Shown in pieces: positions 58,598 to 64,000 of a stretch of DNA of 64,000 bases. The notes under the pieces are model-generated. The model saw only the letters and a list, made by a program, of their open reading frames with translations. It did not search any database and was not told where the DNA came from. How positions within the stretch are numbered: position 1 is the stretch's first letter; each line of letters starts with the position of its first letter. A program made the translations under genes and the position numbers. Source of the DNA: Gamarada debralockiae (taxonomy: Eukaryota; Ascomycota; Leotiomycetes; Helotiales; Hyphodiscaceae); NCBI GenBank assembly GCA_002803225.1, contig NXFV01000628.1:1-64000 (forward strand), given 5' to 3'.

Positions 58598-59189
58598 GGG
58601 TATGTCCGGCACAGCCTACTCATACCTTCTCGCTAGAATATTAAGGAATCCAAGCACATTCGTGGAGGACATCGACTGATGACAGCTAAGAAAAGTTGCA
58701 AAGACGATTTTGTGTTAGTTTTTGTGCATGGCGTTTGTGGCATAGCATTTTTGAAGCCCGAAATTGGCTTGTGTATACCATCGAGGAGTTTGTGACCAAG
58801 TGTCCAGTTTTATAGTACCATAGAAGACATTGACCGCTTCCCGGATTTTTTTTATTGTACAATCCTGTTAATTTGTCCATCAGCATTACATCTAATGCTA
58901 GGAGTCGTTATCTCCAACGCCCCTTCCTCTTCGTGACAGTATGAAATTCGTCATGATAGAACACAAGCTTGCCGCTCTCTCTCAACCATTCGCTCCAATC
59001 CGCTTTCCAGTCCGCCAAGTTTCCAATTTATAGACTTTATTTATGACCCAGCTATCTCGCTATCCAGAGACGCTCAATAAACTCCCATCATGAATCCCAT
59101 TACCCATGCATCCTTTCCCCTCCATGCCTCGCCAAAGCCGCCCAGTATCCCAGAACCAGCCATTCCATCCACCTCGCGCCCATCCCACA
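58598..59189. other. Intergenic between convergent genes
   Basis: 3' regions of the Mnn9-family gene and the Pex4 gene. No coding sequence recognised; plus frames from 59090 on are shadows of Pex4. Confidence 0.5.
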
Positions 59190-59765
59190 CTATCTTTTTG
59201 CCCCGGTCCCCTCATCACCCTCCTCCAAACTCCCCCCAAACCTCTCCTCCCCGCACCAAAACCTCACCAAACTCCCAGCCCCCACTGTATCCCCCTGCCT
59301 AAGCAAAGCCCCCATCTCTATATTCAACGGACTATCCACACCCGGCTCCCCCAGTAACCTCCCCACACTTTCAAGCGCCCCAACAATGCCCAAAACTGGC
59401 GTCCAGTTCTCCTTCAAAACATCCAAACAAATCTCCCCTGTCTCCCATTTGATATTCGGGTGGCAGATCCGTGTTACGAATGTGATGGTTGGAGGAGCGA
59501 TGGGATAGGTGGGCGGGATGACGATGGAGAGGAGCCAGCGCCCTGATGCGTAGCCGGAGGAGGGAGGGAGGGTGTGGCCGGTGAGGATGCAGCGCAGGGA
59601 GAGGATGTTGGATTGGGATACTGGCGCCAAGGAGGATATGACGGGGTGTGGGGGGTTGGGAGGGGAGTAGGAGGAGGAGAAGGCGGATAGTTCGGTTAGG
59701 ATGCGCTTGGTTGGTGTGCGGGAGGAGGATGAGGAGGATGAGGAGCGTTTGGATGTGCTGGACAT
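59190..59765 (-). CDS. PEX4: Ubiquitin-conjugating enzyme E2, peroxin-4
   Basis: Single exon, 191 residues. A serine run at the N-terminus leads to TPTKRILTELSAFSSS (E2 helix 1), then GRWLLSIVIPPTYPIAPPTI, FVTRICHPNIKWETGEICLD and VLKENWTPVLGIVGALESVG. The active-site Cys is in GEICLDVLK, eight residues after the HPN triad as in all E2s. The following LLGEPGVDSPLNIEMGALLR and SLVRFWCGEERF match fungal Pex4 rather than general E2s. Pex4 mono-ubiquitinates the import receptor Pex5 at the peroxisome with its anchor Pex22. The C-terminal tail is Gly/Glu-rich. Confidence 0.88.
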   Translation of the reverse strand: MSSTSKRSSSSSSSSRTPTKRILTELSAFSSSYSPPNPPHPVISSLAPVSQSNILSLRCILTGHTLPPSSGYASGRWLLSIVIPPTYPIAPPTITFVTRICHPNIKWETGEICLDVLKENWTPVLGIVGALESVGRLLGEPGVDSPLNIEMGALLRQGDTVGAGSLVRFWCGEERFGGSLEEGDEGTGAKR

Positions 59766-60747
59766 CTTGCGTCTTGTGAGGTGCGAGTTGATTGGTGTTG
59801 CTCGCGCGTGGTTCTGGAAACTTTAGGAATTCGTGCCCGAGACAGGGAGGTTTTGTTGTAACTGCGTGGGTATGTTGATGGAGGCGTGTGGCTTTATGTT
59901 GACTTCGAAGCTCGAGGTCGAAGCTCTGCGTTGTTGCCGAGGCTGAGAATCGGCGGCCAATGAGAGCGTGCCACCCTTTGGTTGACTTCGCAAACGCATA
60001 GGTTGGCAATTGGTTATTTCACTGTTCACTACTATGGCAATAGATTGTTTATTTATTTATATGTTATATTCATTACAGTGTTCGCATCAGTATCAGTACC
60101 TTCAGGTATCATGCCTTTACACTACATACAACCGCAGAGAGCCCCCAATCGATCTCATCCCACACATCTCTGAAGACATCAGATCAAGAACAAAGATAGC
60201 GCCATGCAGTAATGCCCATATCGCCGTGAAAATCCTCACAGAAAAGATTGCTGGTCCTCCCTCCCATCCTATCCTAAGGGGTCTGAGCAAATAATGCCAT
60301 ATGTAGCTGAAAGCAAACGCGAAATTTCATCTTAATCCCACTCCATCCATCCTGTCATGAAAATGCGAGAGAAGAAAGGTCTCTCCTACAAAATACCATG
60401 CAACCTCGGTCTAGATTCAAGAAATGATCTTTCCAATCAGGAGAGAGGTTCAAATGCATACGCTCGCTGGACTGAATCATGCAAAAGCTCGAGATGCTGT
60501 GCAAACCAGGATATTCGCTCAAAGCGCTGCAAAGAGAAAATGAAAACATGAAATAGGGTGCCGACTTGATGCAAGGTGGTCCATGAAAAGAAAATATGAA
60601 CATGAAAACCATATATCCCATCGTCTAAACATCAACATGATAGTAAGCAATGAGCTCATTGTTTATGCAAGTGTGACCGGATGAGTTACGGTCGAAGGGA
60701 TGGCGGAAGCGATGGAGCGGCGAGGTTGGGGAGGTGGTGGTGGTCGA
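59766..60747. other. Intergenic
   Basis: Pex4 promoter on the left, 3' region of the large proline-rich protein gene on the right. No coding sequence recognised. Confidence 0.45.
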
Positions 60748-63435
60748 TTATGAAGATTCTTTCCCCTCCTTCGGCTTCCAGAATTGCATCATACGACTAA
60801 TGCGTTTGCTCTTGCTTCCTTTCTCCTTCTTGTCTGACTCCATGATGTGTGGAGCTCGAGACTCGATGGAGAGCTTGCTTTTCTCGCCGTGGGAGCTGCT
60901 TATGAGACGTGACAAGCTAGCCATGCTTGATCGCTTTCTGGTGACTGCTGCAGAGAGTGAAGCGGAACGCTGGCCATCACGGAATTGAGGGTTGTGGGAC
61001 ATCGGTAGACTGCTGCTATCTTTGGTCATCGTAGAATTGCTGCTTGTCAGAGAAGGAACATCGTCTACGGACATTCTCAACTCTGGACCTGGTTCGCCCA
61101 GGAGTAGTGATTGGAAGCCACCCTCATCCGTGATTGATGATGGGGCAGTGGATATGCGCTGGGTATCGTAGGAGAACGGAGAACGTGGTGATGGGAAAGA
61201 CGATTGGATCGTAGAGTGGGGGCTTGTCGGGGTGAGGTAGGGAGGTTGGAGTGAGAAAGGTTGGATATCAACAGGGGCGAGATCCTTAGCAGGTCGTGGA
61301 CGGAAAGGGGGAGTAGCGGTAGAGTCGGATGATTGGGCTCTTGAGTCTGGTCGGGGAGGGATAGAATCATCCGCAATTTCAACAGGGCTGGGCAACTCCT
61401 CCAGAATTGGCTCGTCCTTCAAAGAGGTGCTCGAATGCTCAGACTTCACGCTGAAGCTGCCTTGCCGTCTCTCTCCCTCACTCAATCCACTGCCTTTCCG
61501 CTTCACTCCTCTCTGAGAACCGGTCTCATCGACTGTCCAATCCATTGGTTTCTCAGAACCCTTATCATCAGCATCGACAACCTTGATGCCAATGCCCATA
61601 CCTGTGTCGTCCTCATCATCGATCTTGCTCGTAGATCCTTTGTCTGACGAAGCTTTTGCATCTTCCCACTCATCATCTTCTTCATCCTCTTCGAATACAT
61701 CGGCCATTGTAGAACTAGATCCGAGGCGGTGCAGACCAAATCGAGGATTCTCAAATTCGGGAGCAGATTCCGCTCTTCTATGGTAATGCATTCCTGGGCC
61801 CAAGAAATTTCCCATTCCAGCTGCACTGTGCATTCTCTTGCCTCGTTTACTTGTGCCAGGAGTTCCATTGACGGCATCCCACTCAGAGTCTCTTCCAGAA
61901 GGAGTATTGAAAGGGCCAAGAGCCGCATCGAGGTCGATAATGGGACTCATTGACTCTTCTTGTTGAGGAACATGCCGAGGTCGCCATGAAGTAAAATCTG
62001 TTTGGAGCTCAGGCTTTGCTGCTGGCGCTGATTCGAGAGTGTTGTCGAACTGTTCAGGTTCATTGAAGTCAAAGATCGGTGCCACGTTCATGGATTGATA
62101 TGATCGAAGCGGAGGAGTGGGTGTTCTGGTTCGGCGGCTCAAACTTCGCTGTCGAGACTTGCGAGACAAAATAGAACCTGCCCATGATTTTACTTTCTTC
62201 TGCTTCTTCTTGGTGCTGGGCTTTCTAGATATCGATGATCTGCGTGACGAAGGTTGCTCAAGCGAAGTTATGGGAACATCTGGAGTGACGACTTGGATTG
62301 TCGCTAGTGTCGGGGTTGGTAATTTCGGTTCCTTGGACGAGGCAGCGCTAGATGGCCGGGATCGATTGGGGGATGATTCGCCAGATGCAATCTCATGGCC
62401 AAAGAAACCCCATTTTCTGGCTGGAAATCTCGGGCTCGTCGGTGTCGTGGGGATCGCATCCTTGAGCAGCGGATTGGAGCTTCGGCGGCGGGGTTTAGGT
62501 CGATTTTCCGGAGTGGGTGATTTTTCTCGAGTGCCATCCAACCTTGGTCCTGCACTTTTGGGCCGAGCCTCAATCCCCCTCTCACTCGATGCACGTTGCT
62601 CTCTTGACAGTGGGGAGGAAGTGCCACCGGATACAATGGACGTAAGGCTTCCAGAGACCGAGTGTCCCCGGATTGTTGCCGTGGAAGAACTTTCGCTTGA
62701 TACAAGAGATAATGGGCGAGGGATAATCTCGACATTGTCCGAAAATCCAACTCGAGCACGGTTCAGCTGATTCAGATTTCGATTCTCTGGGCTAGTAGCT
62801 CTGCTACTCTCAGTAGACGGCGGCTCAGTCTTACTTGTGGATTCAAAGCTGGCGAAGGGCGGTTGTCGGTGTTCTATGTCAGATGGACTGGTTGGGGCCG
62901 ATCCTCCCCGGGGTAGAGAGCTATTAGGCTTCAGGATCATGGAAATATCATGAGCTGAGACGGCAGCACTTCTACGATGAGCATGTCCACGTCGAGCAGA
63001 TGGATTCGCAAGGCTGAAAGTGTTCTCTGACTTGGTCGGGCTCGTGCTCATGAGACTCATTCCGCTCCCAGATTTTCCGCCAATGAACTCGGAAGTTCCC
63101 CGACGATGGCGCGATGGTATAGTTCGTAGAGACGGCGAACCTGGAGAAACGGGAGGGGATGTCATGCCAGACTCAGGATCGACGGTTGAAGCTGAAGGAT
63201 TGAATGAGAACGTGGGGAGGGTTGCGGGTATCGAGCGTCGCTTGTCGCCTTCGGCCATTCTTTCCTCCAATCCACCAGCAGACAATTCGATTGTCGAGAA
63301 TGGACGTCTGCCAGTAGCTCTGGAGTAGGAAGACGGTGCAGAGCTTGAGAGGGCATCTCGAGCAGGAAAGACGAATGGCGGGTTGGGAATCGGGCTTTGG
63401 CTCTCGCCAGGTTGGGTTGATGTCATCGTTGCCAT
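60748..63435 (-). CDS. Large Ser/Pro-rich fungal protein
   Basis: Single exon, 895 residues from the ATG at 63435 (MATMTSTQPG); the frame stays open a little upstream but without another ATG. Nearly all of it is disordered Ser/Pro/Arg-rich sequence with many SP/TP sites. Recognisable islands are FIGGKSGSGMSLMST, WGFFGHEIASGESSPNRSRP, KKKQKKVKSWAGSILSRKSR, PIFDFNEPEQFDN, an acidic EEDEEDDEWEDAK and the basic terminus KSKRISRMMQFWKPKEGKES. This matches conserved ascomycete proteins often called cell wall proline-rich, although no signal peptide or membrane segment is visible, so an intracellular, phosphorylated scaffold is as likely. Function unknown. Confidence 0.82.
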   Translation of the reverse strand: MATMTSTQPGESQSPIPNPPFVFPARDALSSSAPSSYSRATGRRPFSTIELSAGGLEERMAEGDKRRSIPATLPTFSFNPSASTVDPESGMTSPPVSPGSPSLRTIPSRHRRGTSEFIGGKSGSGMSLMSTSPTKSENTFSLANPSARRGHAHRRSAAVSAHDISMILKPNSSLPRGGSAPTSPSDIEHRQPPFASFESTSKTEPPSTESSRATSPENRNLNQLNRARVGFSDNVEIIPRPLSLVSSESSSTATIRGHSVSGSLTSIVSGGTSSPLSREQRASSERGIEARPKSAGPRLDGTREKSPTPENRPKPRRRSSNPLLKDAIPTTPTSPRFPARKWGFFGHEIASGESSPNRSRPSSAASSKEPKLPTPTLATIQVVTPDVPITSLEQPSSRRSSISRKPSTKKKQKKVKSWAGSILSRKSRQRSLSRRTRTPTPPLRSYQSMNVAPIFDFNEPEQFDNTLESAPAAKPELQTDFTSWRPRHVPQQEESMSPIIDLDAALGPFNTPSGRDSEWDAVNGTPGTSKRGKRMHSAAGMGNFLGPGMHYHRRAESAPEFENPRFGLHRLGSSSTMADVFEEDEEDDEWEDAKASSDKGSTSKIDDEDDTGMGIGIKVVDADDKGSEKPMDWTVDETGSQRGVKRKGSGLSEGERRQGSFSVKSEHSSTSLKDEPILEELPSPVEIADDSIPPRPDSRAQSSDSTATPPFRPRPAKDLAPVDIQPFSLQPPYLTPTSPHSTIQSSFPSPRSPFSYDTQRISTAPSSITDEGGFQSLLLGEPGPELRMSVDDVPSLTSSNSTMTKDSSSLPMSHNPQFRDGQRSASLSAAVTRKRSSMASLSRLISSSHGEKSKLSIESRAPHIMESDKKEKGSKSKRISRMMQFWKPKEGKESS

Positions 63436-64000
63436 CTCCAACAGCCGCAAGGCTCACGCTAACAGGAAATCATAGGATCTTTATAGAGGGAGTAATTGTG
63501 TTTCGCTGTCGTCGAGTTCGTGTTTTGTAAGGTTCGTGGCAGTTTTTCAAATCGCTTGCGGTCGTGGATCGAGTCTCGGGGTGAGGAGGGGGAAGAGAAC
63601 TGGTCAATTGATGTTAATATCCAGAACCGGTCCAATTTGATGCAACCAAAGATGTCACGCTGTTCTGTTGGGTGAGGAGAGGTGATGGCGTACTTGGTGG
63701 ATAAAAAGGTCGCAGTGGTCTCTCAAAAGGCTGGTTATGGGAGCGATCTTTGGGCGAAATGTATGTTGGACGTTGAAAGGAATCGTTGGTGAAAGGAGTG
63801 GACGCCTCAATTATTGAGACAGAGTTTTCGAATAATCGGAAAAGACTCTTAGTTTGTGTGGAGAACAAAATTGATGGGGGATGGTGTTGATGTTTGGAAG
63901 TTGATCTGGTCGATCGAATTAAGAGAAATTAGGCGTCGGCCTAAGCGAGCAGCGACGCTACTTCAGCTTTGGTGAATTCGATTGCATCTAGAATAGTGCC
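63436..64000. promoter_or_regulatory. Upstream region of the large Ser/Pro-rich gene
   Basis: A minus frame at 63868-63614 has no family resemblance and is probably leader sequence. No named element seen. The window ends here. Confidence 0.4.

Noticed and set aside
62117..62770. Plus-strand open frame of 217 residues
   Set aside because: Antisense shadow of the large Ser/Pro-rich protein, whose codon bias keeps the opposite frame open.

Overview
The window reads as nuclear DNA of a filamentous ascomycete (Pezizomycotina). Genes are dense on both strands and are interrupted by many short GT-AG introns of about 45-70 bases. The proteins are typical fungal housekeeping and secreted families: Polo kinase, Ran, NAD kinase, an exosome subunit, a PP2A activator, Pex4, an Mnn9-type mannosyltransferase, a GH75 chitosanase and an S10 carboxypeptidase. 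Several proteins look most like those of Leotiomycetes, but that placement is an impression from memory, not a computed result. I saw no rRNA, tRNA, CRISPR array or intact transposon.

Layout. 1-5.5 kb is an AT-rich accessory patch: two diverged direct repeats (1-340 and 4841-5170) flank a decayed GH3 beta-glucosidase and an intact GH75 chitosanase. 5.5-9.5 kb carries a membrane protein of unknown function (minus) and an eight-exon PAQR/adiponectin-receptor-type protein (plus). 9.5-13 kb is a cluster of broken genes: a GNAT acetyltransferase, a TauD-type dioxygenase and a coiled-coil protein. 13.7-23.4 kb is conserved: Polo kinase, OPA3-like protein, an unrecognised 224-residue protein, an Rtc3/SBDS-domain protein and a small membrane protein. 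After a gene-poor stretch, 26-36.2 kb holds a RhoGEF, the proteasome chaperone Nas2, Ran GTPase and a serine carboxypeptidase. 36.8-45 kb holds a homeobox factor, a repeat-rich stretch with a frame-broken gene, a DUF7730/F-box-like protein and a class I glutamine amidotransferase. 45.5-64 kb holds NAD kinase, Rrp46 divergent from the PP2A activator Rrd1, a broken serine-rich secreted protein, two proline/serine-rich fungal proteins, an Mnn9-family enzyme and Pex4.

The genes do not form one pathway. They are a mosaic of conserved core genes and a few accessory, partly decayed loci. Gene models were built by hand by joining reading frames at GT-AG (twice GC-AG) sites; exon sums are in frame wherever I give a full exon list. 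I did not find a convincing new multi-gene system. The most interesting items are the repeat-bounded glycosidase island, the 13-base micro-exon, the two GC-AG introns in one gene, the recurring 15-base motif around 41.7-44 kb, and the number of genes carrying isolated frame breaks.
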